From contig JAYRWH010000090.1 of the NCBI GenBank assembly GCA_041918155.1, positions 1-64,000 of the forward strand: a DNA stretch of 64,000 nucleotides. Reading direction: 5' to 3'. This document shows positions 1 to 8,475 of the stretch, one piece after another; within the stretch, counting starts at the first letter, position 1, and every line of letters starts with the position of its first letter. The notes under the pieces are model-generated. The model searched no databases and had not been told where the DNA came from. It saw nothing but the letters and a program-made list of their open reading frames with translations. A program made the translations under genes and the position numbers. The stretch is from UBA668 sp041918155 (GTDB lineage: Bacteria > Actinomycetota > Acidimicrobiia > Acidimicrobiales > Ilumatobacteraceae).

Positions 1-758
1 AGCCGAAATCGGCTTGATCGTAAGTCCGAACACCATACGAGGAGCTCTTCCAAGTCTGCTGTCCTGCCGCGAAACGGAACCACACCTTGCTCGGCACGCA
101 AGAGCATCGAAGCAGACAACACCCCCCGCCGACGAAGCGGCTGAGTGAGCGCCTGCGGGACACCACGGGTCGCCTCTCGTGCTAGCAAGTGAGCGACCTC
201 GTGTATCTGTGCTCCGATCGGCGCGAGTTTCTCGAGGACTTCGGCCACCATGGCTTCGGTGTGAATCGTCGAGGTTTGCGCACGAATTTGTCGGCGTTCC
301 TCGGGACTCAACACGGAATTGAGCGCGCTCCAGAGGTTGACCGCTAACTGAGTCGACCGACGATCTTGAAGGTCTCCCCATTCATTCAAATCAGCCCCTG
401 CCGGCGCGTTCGTGAAGTCACCGGAACCAAGCACCTCGATCGCCAACGCCCGCGCCAGATCAGCACCTCCGTCGACTTTGGTCGCCGTCAAACTGTCCAG
501 ATCCGAAGAAAGGACCCACGCGGCGAACCTCTGCGTCTCGGCCGAATTGAGTGGACATCCGTGGTCGGCGATAGCGGCTCCGAGTGCCCTGACCCAGTCT
601 GCTCGATCCCGCCGCTTTCGAAGGACTCCGATACCAGCCTTGACCAGTTCGACCACTACAGACGCGAACAAGTTTGTTCCGACGTCCGGCCCGAAGCTCA
701 CTCCCCCTACGGTAGTTGGATTCGGTCTCTCGTACGTGTGGCGAGCTGCGTCGTCCAC
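1..758 (-). CDS. Probable STAND/TPR-type NTPase, N-terminal part (runs off left edge)
   Basis: The frame is open from 758 to the window edge, about 252 codons. I chose the GTG at 758 because an AGGGG sequence lies about 9 bases upstream and an in-frame stop lies at 786-788. The visible protein has an alpha-helical N-terminal domain, then a segment near residues 215-245 containing SMLLRAEQGVVPFRGR and LEELLVWC. That motif is typical of the linker just before the P-loop in large actinobacterial STAND ATPases with C-terminal TPRs. The Walker A motif would lie beyond the edge and is not seen, so the family call is an inference. Such proteins often act as sensors in antiviral defence or regulation, which fits the mobile-element context. 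The effector identity of the N-terminal domain is not recognised. Confidence 0.55.
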   Translation of the reverse strand, partial: MDDAARHTYERPNPTTVGGVSFGPDVGTNLFASVVVELVKAGIGVLRKRRDRADWVRALGAAIADHGCPLNSAETQRFAAWVLSSDLDSLTATKVDGGADLARALAIEVLGSGDFTNAPAGADLNEWGDLQDRRSTQLAVNLWSALNSVLSPEERRQIRAQTSTIHTEAMVAEVLEKLAPIGAQIHEVAHLLAREATRGVPQALTQPLRRRGVLSASMLLRAEQGVVPFRGRTADLEELLVWCSDLRSSRFR

Positions 759-1219
759 CCACCAACCCCTGCAGCCAACCAACGATCACGCCGATGGCTC
801 ACCGGCTGGTGGACCTACGAGTCCCACCACTCCACGGGGCTCTATCAAGCGTGTTCCTCAACCGCCTCAGGGCAGCTCTCGCCATCATCCGAAACTCGTC
901 GCCCTCCGGCACACCAACCCGAGAGTTCGCACTACCCGGAAACCTGAACCTGGCGAGATGGAACCGTAGCGACGTGACATGACTTGCGGTCGACATCGCT
1001 GCCGGACTCGCCCGATACCACTTGCGCAACGGGCGCCCGATATCAACCAGACTGCGGCGCGCCACCGGTCGGCACGAGTCACTCGGTAGCGGTCCTGTGC
1101 GCCAGGCATCCCTCCGCCGTCGGTGCCGACAAGTCCGAGCCCCGCAACACGGCCGCCCGCCCTCACCCAGCCCCAACCGGGTCACAGCGTCCGCGCCGCG
1201 CTTCGTTCCTGCCCTCAGA
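759..1219. other. Intergenic stretch without a supportable gene
   Basis: Several open frames cross this 460-base stretch on both strands, but their translations are rich in Arg, Ser and Pro and show no family resemblance. It separates the NTPase gene from the three-gene cassette on the same strand and may hold the NTPase promoter. I see no repeat or hairpin worth calling. Confidence 0.4.
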
Positions 1220-1624
1220 TCAGAGTTCGACCGACAGACCCTGACGTCCGAGCGGCTCGGGGTGCGATGCCAGCTGGGTGAGGTCGGCGCGGAGTCGTGA
1301 GAGGTGGAGCGAGAGTTCACCGTCGCCGGTGAGATCACGAGTCCGTTCGATCGCCCAGTCGAGCCCGCCGGGCTGGTTGGCGTGACTCGCCCATCCCTGT
1401 AGTGCCGTCTCGGCCTCGGCGAAGGTGCGGGCGATGCCGAGCACGTGCAGATCGGCGTCGTCACGGCGGGCCGCGTACATCTCACCCGTGCCGATGTTCC
1501 AGGCGATCCGCCACTCGACGCCCGGTTCACGAGCCGACGTCCAACGCTGCCCGAAGTCAACCTCCGGGCTGGAACGACGTGGGTTCCGGGCGAACCATTC
1601 GTCGACGGGATTCGTTCCGGTCAC
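1220..1624 (-). CDS. Small hypothetical protein, last gene of XRE cassette
   Basis: This encodes 134 residues with normal composition and a GTG start that overlaps the stop of the upstream gene by four bases (GTGA), which indicates translational coupling. The middle of the protein (VEWRIAWNIGTGEMYAARR) reads like a compact beta-rich fold, followed by a helical half with TFAEAETALQGW. I do not recognise a characterised family, although similar small proteins are common beside relaxase genes in actinobacterial plasmids and integrated elements. It is probably co-transcribed with the coiled-coil protein and the XRE regulator. No signal peptide or membrane segment is visible. Confidence 0.65.
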   Translation of the reverse strand: MTGTNPVDEWFARNPRRSSPEVDFGQRWTSAREPGVEWRIAWNIGTGEMYAARRDDADLHVLGIARTFAEAETALQGWASHANQPGGLDWAIERTRDLTGDGELSLHLSRLRADLTQLASHPEPLGRQGLSVEL

Positions 1625-1932
1625 GACGGCATCTCGCCGTTCACCGGTGCAGCCGATGCGCGACGCGTCGGGACGGTGCCGGCTGGCTTCGAGCGGCCGG
1701 CGCGAAGCGCAACCAGTTCGACTCCGACGAACGCTGCGACTTGGTCCTCGTCAAGTCCAAGTTCGCCGAGCCGGACAACACTGGCACCGATCGTCTCGAC
1801 CACTTGCGAGCGTTCGTGATCGAGCTCCGCCAACCGCGCAATGCTGCGCTCTACCGAGCGCAGCAGATCTTCTTGTTCGCCGAGCCGGTCCTTGGCCCAG
1901 TTCCGCAGCGAGCTCACCGCTTCTGATCTCAT
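1621..1932 (-). CDS. Small coiled-coil protein of the XRE cassette
   Basis: An excellent ribosome-binding site (AGGAGG at 1940-1945) sits upstream of two consecutive ATG codons at 1935 and 1932. The second has the better spacing, giving a 103-residue protein; a longer frame reaching 2034 lacks such a signal. Residues from about 12 to 75 are a heptad-rich helix (KDRLGEQEDLLRSVERSIARLAELDHER). A helical segment after it contains LGLDEDQVAAFVGVE, which could be a small helix-turn-helix. Function is unknown. The stop overlaps the next gene by four bases, so the two products are likely made together. Confidence 0.65.
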   Translation of the reverse strand: MRSEAVSSLRNWAKDRLGEQEDLLRSVERSIARLAELDHERSQVVETIGASVVRLGELGLDEDQVAAFVGVELVALRAGRSKPAGTVPTRRASAAPVNGEMPS

Positions 1933-2034
1933 CATCGACCTCCTGAGCGTCGAGGCCGCCCAGCGCGTCCTCGACGCAGAGTCACCCCACCCCTCGAGAA
2001 TCCGTCGCGCGTCACGACGTGCGACCACCCGCAT

Positions 2035-2367
2035 TCAGAGTCGGAGCCGGCGGCTCACCTCGGCGATCAATTCACCGTCGGACACCGCAATCAGCGACGG
2101 CGTCGCGAATGCCGCTGACGCCCACGCTGGAACTGGGACCCCTGTCGTCGGGCTGACGAGGTCGACCAGCGAGACGTCCAGCGTGATCGCGAAGACGACG
2201 AGCATGTCGATGGTCAGGTGCGTCCGGCCAAGCTCGAGCGCTGACACCTGAGCTTGCGTCAGCGCCAGCCCCTCGAGCAGTGGCGCCACGCGCCGGCCGA
2301 GCTTCGTCTGCGACCACCCGCTACGACGCCTGGCTCGACGAAGATTCGCGGCCACCGTTTCTGACAT
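2035..2367 (-). CDS. XRE-family helix-turn-helix regulator
   Basis: The protein is about 110 residues from the ATG at 2367. It contains a Cro/C1-type HTH: NLRRARRRSGWSQTKLGRRV, an extended loop with EGLALTQAQVSALELGR, then the helix with TIDMLVVFAITLDVSLVDLV. The open frame extends to 2610 and alternative ATGs lie at 2385 and 2451; I chose the one that begins just before the HTH, but no strong ribosome-binding site settles the start. It is transcribed away from the relaxase gene. The 2368-2679 spacer holds a direct repeat that could be its operator. A role in controlling transfer genes is inferred from position only. Confidence 0.8.
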   Translation of the reverse strand: MSETVAANLRRARRRSGWSQTKLGRRVAPLLEGLALTQAQVSALELGRTHLTIDMLVVFAITLDVSLVDLVSPTTGVPVPAWASAAFATPSLIAVSDGELIAEVSRRLRL

Positions 2368-2546
2368 GAACCCGTCGGGCACCATCGACGCAGCCCGACC
2401 CGACCGACCGCTGCGGCCGCTCGTCGAACATCCCGTCTCCGTGTGCGACATGACTGCTGACTCGATTCCCGAGCCCGCACCTTGCACGCTCGCGCACCGA
2501 TCCACCCCACCCCGTCGACCACATGAACGCATCGCGTCGGTCAGGG

Positions 2547-2583
2547 TGTTCCCGATCCGTAGTCGCGGCATGTTCCCGATCCG
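2547..2583. repeat. Two direct copies of TGTTCCCGATCCG upstream of the relaxase
   Basis: TGTTCCCGATCCG occurs at 2547-2559 and again, identical, at 2571-2583, a 24-bp period (slightly over two helical turns). The copies lie between the divergent XRE regulator (2367) and relaxase (2680) genes. This is the position expected for an XRE operator, or for iteron-like sites of an origin of transfer. No nick-site consensus was identified. The rest of the 312-base spacer shows nothing else I can name. Confidence 0.5.
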
Positions 2584-2679
2584 CGCCCGAAGTCGCCAGT
2601 CAGAATGCACAGATTACGACCCAAGGGTGAACAGGCGTTGCGGCCGCATCGCCGGTGGGGTGGGGTGCGTCGGTGCACC

Positions 2680-5600
2680 ATGCTGTCGATCGCCAAACTC
2701 CGAGTCGGCCAGGAGGCCTACCACCTGTCCGGGGTCGCCCAATCCCTCGACGACTACTACACCGGCGCCGGCGAGTCGGTCGGCCAATGGCTCGGCGGCG
2801 GCGCCGCACGACTCGACCTGGCCGGCGATGTGCGACCCGACGATCTGCGCGCCGTGCTCGCCGGACTCGCCCCCGGCACCGGTGGTCTTGATCCGAACGG
2901 CAACCCACTCCGCACCTCCGCACGGCGCGTCCCAGGGTTCGATCTGACGTTCAAACTGCCGAAGTCGGCCAGCGTGCTGTACGCCGTCTCCGACGATCCC
3001 CGCGTCCAGGGAGCGATCATCGACGCCGGCGAGACCGCCGTCAGGGAAGCTGTCGCCTGGCTGGAACGCGAAGCGATCCGGGCCAACCGTGGATCGCACA
3101 ACAAGGCGTGGCTCGACAAGCAGCAGGCCTTCGACCCGAACAACACGACCCGGTGGCGGCCACAGCGGATCACCACTCACGGTGTCGTCGCCGCAGGTTT
3201 CCGGCATCGCACCTCACGCGCGGGCGACCCATTGCTGCACTGGCATGTGCTGGTCGCCAACCTCGTTGAAGGCAACGACGGGCGCTGGTCGGCGTTCGCT
3301 CACCCGGAGATCTACCGTTCCGCCAAGACCGCCGGCCAGATCTTCCAGGCCGTCGCCCGCCGCGAACTCACCGCCAGCCTCGGTGTCGACTGGGTCCGCG
3401 GCCGTCACGTCCAGGAGATCGCAGGTGTGCCATCGCATCTGCTCGAGGTGTTCTCGAAACGACGCGCCGAGATCGAATCGTGGCTTGCTTCGAACGGTCG
3501 AGCCGACACCCCGCAGGCCGCGCAGGATGCCACGTTGGCGACGCGGCGGGGCAAGCCCGAACGCGAAGGCGAGCGGCTCGATGCCGGATGGAAGCGAGAA
3601 GCCATCGCCGAAGGGTGGGGCCCGGACCAGGCAGAGCAGCTGATCGTCCAGGCCAAGCAGACCGTCGCCGCTGATCCGGTCGGCGAGGTGTGGCGGCTGG
3701 CGGCGGTCGGTTTCGATGAGGCCGGCGGTGCCGACCACTATGAGCGAACCGTCGAACCGGAGGAGTGGATCGCCGATCTGCTCCGGCGGGAACTCACCCA
3801 GACCTCAACCACGTTCACCAGGTTCGAGTTGACCGAAGCTGTCGCTGCCCGGATCGGGACGGGTGCGACGGTCGACACGATCGATCGTGTCGTGGCCCGC
3901 GTCCTAGCCAGTGACCAAGTAGTCGCAGTTCACGAACCGGCCACACCAGCGCCACGCGGCCGTACCCGCTACACCAGTCGCGACATGCTCGCCGTCGAGC
4001 AACGCCTCCTCGCTGCGTTCAACGCCACCAACACCAACCAGCCGCTCACCGCCGACATCGTGGAATCGGCGATCGCCGACCGGATCACGATCGGTGTCGA
4101 TCAGGCCGCGGCTGTGCGCACGCTGTGCGCCGCCACCGGACCTGTGGCGGTGCTTGTCGGGCCGGCGGGGACCGGCAAGACCTTCACGCTCGACACGGTC
4201 CGCGACGCCTTCGAGCGCGCCGGCTACCAGGTGATCGGCGCCGCCCCATCGGCTCGGGCAGCGATCGAACTGCACACTGGCGCGAACATTCCGTCGCGCA
4301 CGCTGCACTCGCTGCTGGCTGCGTGGGAACGCGGCCACGAACACCCCACCGCTGACACGGTGGTGGTGATCGACGAAGCGGGAATGACCGACGTTCGACT
4401 CCTGGAGCGGAGCATCAACCTTGTCCGTGCGGTTGGGGGACGGGTGGTCCTGGTTGGCGATCACCACCAGCTTCCCGAGATCGACGCCGGAGGCGGGTTC
4501 TCGGCCGCATCCGAGCGCAGCGCGGCAGTTGCCGAACTGACCGTGAACCGACGTCAGCACGCACCCTGGGAACAGGACGCGCTCGCCGAACTGCGCGCCG
4601 GCAACATCACCATCGCCGTGCGTGCCTACCTCGACCACGACCGAGTGGCAGTCGCTGACGACCGTCAACAGATGGTCGAGATCGCGATCGACCGGTGGCA
4701 ACAGGCCCGTGGCGACGGTCGGCATGTTGTGCTGCTCGCCGGTACCAACGAACTCGTCGACGTCCTCAACGAGGCCGCACGCCGACAACTGGTCGACAAC
4801 GGTGAACTCAACCCGGACCTCGACGGGCACTACGGGCATCGCAGCTACCGGATCGGTGAGCGGATCGTGCTGCGCCGAAACAGCGATCGGGCGCGAACCC
4901 TGGACGCCCAACAAGTCACCGTTGCCAACGGCCAAACCGGCACCATCACCGGGATCGGCGACGGCGCGCTCTCCGTCATCCTCGACAACCACAACACGAT
5001 CATCACCCTCGACAACACCTACCTCGCCCACGGTGGACGCGTCGACCACGCCTACGCCCTCACCACCACACGCGCCCAAGGCGGCACCTGGGAACAAGCG
5101 ATCACCGTCGGCCTCGACGGCCTCTACCGAGAAGCCGCATACGTCGACATGTCTCGCGGACAACACACCAACCTGCTCGTCATCACCAAGCCCGAGGCCG
5201 AACAGATCGACCTCCTCGCCCGCGACCCACTCGAACGCCACGACCAACACGGCATCCCGCTGCCCACCGAGGAACCCGGGATCATCGACGACGAACTCGT
5301 CGACACCTTCGAACGATCCCGCGCAAAGCACCTCGCCCACACCATCGACCCAAACGTCACCACCGTCGACGCCCTCGCCCGGCGACCGCTCGACCAGCTC
5401 GAAGCTCGACTCGCCCAATGCCGACACATCGAACGCCTCGCCAACCAGCTGATCGGCGTCGACGTCGACGTGCTCCGACATGCGATCGCCACCGCGACGC
5501 GCACGGCCATCCACGCCGCCATCGGACAGACCGTCAAAGCACTCGACCGGCACAACATCGGCACCATCATCGGACTCGACGACACCGCCGGCGAGGTACT

Positions 5601-6705
5601 CGTCGGGTTCCTGTCCGCCGACGGAAAGTGCGCCGAACGCTCACTCGCATGGCACGAAGTCGAGATCCTCGACGAACACACGAGCCCTCGCTCGCTGCCC
5701 GACAGTGCCCGCACCCGACTCGCTCAACTCGCCCACGCGGCCGACGTCACGCTGGCCGCATGGACCAACTACCTCACCGACGACGGCATCGACCCAGGCG
5801 AAGCCGACAACGTCCAACAGGCCATCCGACGCGTCATCGAACGCGCAACGAACACCCTCATCGCCGATCAACCCCAATGGCTCACCACCCTCGTTGGCTA
5901 CCAGCCCGCCGACCCGATCGGAACCCAGACCTGGACAACCGCCGTGCGCGACATCGCAAGGCGAAGCCGACACCACCACGACGGAGACAACGTCGGCGTG
6001 CTGCCCGTGCTCGACGATGCGGCGAGTGAGGCGTGGGAAGCGCTCAACACCCGGCTGGTCCACACCAAAGCCTGGCTCGACCACCGCGACCCGCCCACCG
6101 TCCTGTGGCCTCACCGACGCTCACATCGCGAACTTGTCGCGCGACGCACCGAACTCGACCAGATCTTCGAGACCGCCCCGGCCGATCAACAGCCACTCAT
6201 CGCACGCCTTCGTCGCGGCGACCCGCAACTGCTCGACGACACCGCCGAGGTGCTCAAGGCTGCCCTCGACAACCAGCACGCCCGCAGGCACTGGATCCTC
6301 GAGCACTGGCCGCACATCGTCGAGTACGCCGAGATCGCCAACACTCTGATCCATGAGCTGTGGGGCCCCGACACGGCCGCCATCCTCGGCAACCTGGTGC
6401 CGGAGCCCGGATCAGCGCTCGCCGCGGCCGTTGCAGCGGGCGAGCAGTGGCTGCCAATCGCAATCGGCGGGCTCGCGCCCCAATGGGCCGCCGAGCTCGA
6501 ATCCGACGCCGCGGTTCAACTCCATGCCATTGCGGACTACCGCCGACGTTGGAGTGTGACCAGCACCCAAACCCTCGGTGCAACTCCAGCCGGCTGCGAC
6601 CAGCTCGCTGCACAGGAACAACTACGACAGCTATTAGCCCCCGCACCGGAGACGCCACGCGTTCGTGCCAACACGAACGTCATCAGCGGACTGGATCTGC
6701 AGTAG
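2680..6705 (+). CDS. traA: MobF-family relaxase-helicase (TrwC/TraI-like)
   Basis: This 1341-residue protein would nick the transfer origin and unwind the strand for conjugation. From the ATG at 2680, the pair of catalytic tyrosines is Y26-Y27 (LDDYYTGAGE). The metal-binding histidines are H176 (GFRH) and H187/H189 (LHWHVLVAN), with the 11-and-2 residue spacing typical of TrwC. A RecD-like helicase follows, with Walker A GPAGTGKT (about 494-501), Walker B VVVIDEAGMTD (about 563-573), and a later helicase motif around HAYALTTTRAQG. The C-terminal third is helical and less recognisable. The open frame extends to 2605, but MLSIAKL is the family's usual beginning. No coupling protein or secretion gene follows it. 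Confidence 0.93.
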   Translation: MLSIAKLRVGQEAYHLSGVAQSLDDYYTGAGESVGQWLGGGAARLDLAGDVRPDDLRAVLAGLAPGTGGLDPNGNPLRTSARRVPGFDLTFKLPKSASVLYAVSDDPRVQGAIIDAGETAVREAVAWLEREAIRANRGSHNKAWLDKQQAFDPNNTTRWRPQRITTHGVVAAGFRHRTSRAGDPLLHWHVLVANLVEGNDGRWSAFAHPEIYRSAKTAGQIFQAVARRELTASLGVDWVRGRHVQEIAGVPSHLLEVFSKRRAEIESWLASNGRADTPQAAQDATLATRRGKPEREGERLDAGWKREAIAEGWGPDQAEQLIVQAKQTVAADPVGEVWRLAAVGFDEAGGADHYERTVEPEEWIADLLRRELTQTSTTFTRFELTEAVAARIGTGATVDTIDRVVARVLASDQVVAVHEPATPAPRGRTRYTSRDMLAVEQRLLAAFNATNTNQPLTADIVESAIADRITIGVDQAAAVRTLCAATGPVAVLVGPAGTGKTFTLDTVRDAFERAGYQVIGAAPSARAAIELHTGANIPSRTLHSLLAAWERGHEHPTADTVVVIDEAGMTDVRLLERSINLVRAVGGRVVLVGDHHQLPEIDAGGGFSAASERSAAVAELTVNRRQHAPWEQDALAELRAGNITIAVRAYLDHDRVAVADDRQQMVEIAIDRWQQARGDGRHVVLLAGTNELVDVLNEAARRQLVDNGELNPDLDGHYGHRSYRIGERIVLRRNSDRARTLDAQQVTVANGQTGTITGIGDGALSVILDNHNTIITLDNTYLAHGGRVDHAYALTTTRAQGGTWEQAITVGLDGLYREAAYVDMSRGQHTNLLVITKPEAEQIDLLARDPLERHDQHGIPLPTEEPGIIDDELVDTFERSRAKHLAHTIDPNVTTVDALARRPLDQLEARLAQCRHIERLANQLIGVDVDVLRHAIATATRTAIHAAIGQTVKALDRHNIGTIIGLDDTAGEVLVGFLSADGKCAERSLAWHEVEILDEHTSPRSLPDSARTRLAQLAHAADVTLAAWTNYLTDDGIDPGEADNVQQAIRRVIERATNTLIADQPQWLTTLVGYQPADPIGTQTWTTAVRDIARRSRHHHDGDNVGVLPVLDDAASEAWEALNTRLVHTKAWLDHRDPPTVLWPHRRSHRELVARRTELDQIFETAPADQQPLIARLRRGDPQLLDDTAEVLKAALDNQHARRHWILEHWPHIVEYAEIANTLIHELWGPDTAAILGNLVPEPGSALAAAVAAGEQWLPIAIGGLAPQWAAELESDAAVQLHAIADYRRRWSVTSTQTLGATPAGCDQLAAQEQLRQLLAPAPETPRVRANTNVISGLDLQ

Positions 6706-6837
6706 CCGCGGGGGTCGGCTCAAGCGTGCGTGGCCTCCGGACCGGCACCGCGGTGTAGCCGAGCGTTGCCACCCGTCTGGCACCGCATCCACTTCGCATT
6801 CGGACGTCCCGATCAAGGAGTTGCTCACCAGGATGGC

Positions 6838-8472
6838 TCACTCCGCTCGTTCAGCGGGCGACGGCAGAAGATTCAGACCGAGCTGTTTCAGAAACCCATT
6901 GTGCTTCAATGTCGTTTCGCGAATCTGTCTCTCGACCTCCACCAAGTCGGCATGTGTCGCCACCAGATCGACTTGAACCTCCGCCTCGGCGGTGCTCACG
7001 TACCGAGAGATGTTCAGATTGAAGTCATTGGCCTCGATCTCGCTCAACCCCACACGCCTGGCATACCGCCCCTCTTCCCTGCGGTGCTGGTAGGTGTCAA
7101 TGATCTTCTTGATGTGCTCGTCGCTGAGATAGTTCTGCCGCTGTCCCTTCTCAAAATGTTCTGCGGCATTGATGAAGAGAACGTCGTCGGGCTTCTTGCA
7201 CTTCTTGAGCACCAGGATGCACACAGGAATACCCGTGGAATAGAACAGGTTCGCCGGCAGCCCGATGATGGTGTCGATGTGCCCGTCTTGGATCAACTTC
7301 GAGCGGATCTTTGCCTCCGTGCCCCCGCGGAACAGGACACCGTGCGGCAGGATGATCGCCAGCACTCCGTCGTCCTTGAGGTAGTGAAATCCGTGCAGAA
7401 GAAACGCGAAGTCCGCCGCTGACTTCGGGGCCAGTCCGTAGTTCTTGAAGCGTACGTCTTCGCCCAAAGCCTCATTCGGGTCCCAGCGGTAGCTGAACGG
7501 AGGGTTGGCGACTACGGCGTCAAAGTACGGCTTTCTCGCCGGGTTGGTCTCACGAAGCATGTCCCAGTCGTTCGTCAGTGTGTCGCCGTGGTAGATCTCG
7601 AACTCCGAATCTTTCACCCCATGCAGCAGCATGTTCATCCGCGCGAGGTTGTACGTCGTGATGTTCTTCTCCTGCCCGTATATCTTTCCGATGCCGTGCG
7701 GTCCCATCCGTTTGCGCACGTTGAGAAGCAGCGAACCCGACCCGCAGGCGAAGTCCATCACGCTGTTGAGCCGCTCACGGGACCCGTTCTTCGGCTCCTG
7801 GCTGTCGAGTGTGACGATCGCGGAAAGGATGTCCGAGATCCGCTGTGGCGTGTAGAACTCACCGGCCTTCTTGCCCGAGCCGGCGGCAAACTGGCCGATC
7901 AGGTACTCGTAGGCGTCACCTAGGGTGTCGCTGTCAGTCGAGAACTCTGCGAGGCCATCGGCAATCTTCGTGATGATCGTGCAGAGCTTCGCGTTACGAT
8001 CCGCGTACGTCTTGCCGAGCTTTTCCGACCCAAGATTGATTTCGGCAAACAGCCCCGAGAAAGTGCTCTGGAACGACTCGTTCTCGATGTACTTGAAGCC
8101 GGCCTGAAGCGTGTGGAGCAGATCGCTGTCCTGGGTGCGGGCCATGTGGGAGATACCAGCCCAGAGGTGCTCCGGGCGGATGACGTAGTGGGCTTTCAGC
8201 CGCATCTGTCTCTCGAACGCCGACACATCTCCAGGGTTCTGCTCGTACCATATAGACAGGCAGGATCGCCCGCCGTTGCTGATGGTGCTCGCGTCCGGGT
8301 AATCGCGCCCGAGTTCCTTCTTCGACGCCGCCTCATAGTTGTCTGAGAGGTAGCGAAGGAAAAGGAACGCGAGCATGTAGTCACGAAAGTCGTCCGCATT
8401 CATCGCTCCGCGGAGCTGGTCGGCGATCCCCCAGAGAGTCTTGCCTAGTTGCTTCTGATTGTCCTCGGTCAT
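6838..8472 (-). CDS. hsdM: Type I restriction-modification DNA methyltransferase subunit
   Basis: The 544-residue subunit transfers a methyl group from S-adenosylmethionine to adenine N6 in the site recognised by HsdS. The N-terminal helical domain (residues 1-150) begins with KTLWGIADQLRGAM. The SAM-binding motif I is DFACGSGSLLL near 238-248, and the catalytic motif IV is NPPFSY near 322-327. The length is typical. It is the last gene of an hsdR-hsdS-prrC-like-hsdM operon on the minus strand, starting three bases after the stop of the PrrC-like gene. HsdM at the promoter-distal end, after the nuclease genes, is an uncommon order. Confidence 0.95.
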   Translation of the reverse strand: MTEDNQKQLGKTLWGIADQLRGAMNADDFRDYMLAFLFLRYLSDNYEAASKKELGRDYPDASTISNGGRSCLSIWYEQNPGDVSAFERQMRLKAHYVIRPEHLWAGISHMARTQDSDLLHTLQAGFKYIENESFQSTFSGLFAEINLGSEKLGKTYADRNAKLCTIITKIADGLAEFSTDSDTLGDAYEYLIGQFAAGSGKKAGEFYTPQRISDILSAIVTLDSQEPKNGSRERLNSVMDFACGSGSLLLNVRKRMGPHGIGKIYGQEKNITTYNLARMNMLLHGVKDSEFEIYHGDTLTNDWDMLRETNPARKPYFDAVVANPPFSYRWDPNEALGEDVRFKNYGLAPKSAADFAFLLHGFHYLKDDGVLAIILPHGVLFRGGTEAKIRSKLIQDGHIDTIIGLPANLFYSTGIPVCILVLKKCKKPDDVLFINAAEHFEKGQRQNYLSDEHIKKIIDTYQHRREEGRYARRVGLSEIEANDFNLNISRYVSTAEAEVQVDLVATHADLVEVERQIRETTLKHNGFLKQLGLNLLPSPAERAE

Positions 8473-8475
8473 AGC

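Noticed and set aside
799..1560. 253-codon minus-strand frame
   Set aside because: It overlaps the better supported gene at 1220-1624 in another frame and is rich in Arg, Ser and Pro with no recognisable fold.
3904..5553. 549-codon minus-strand open frame inside the relaxase gene
   Set aside because: It is antisense to a complete MobF relaxase with intact catalytic motifs. Its translation is Val/Gly/Asp-rich, as expected for reverse frames of GC-rich genes.
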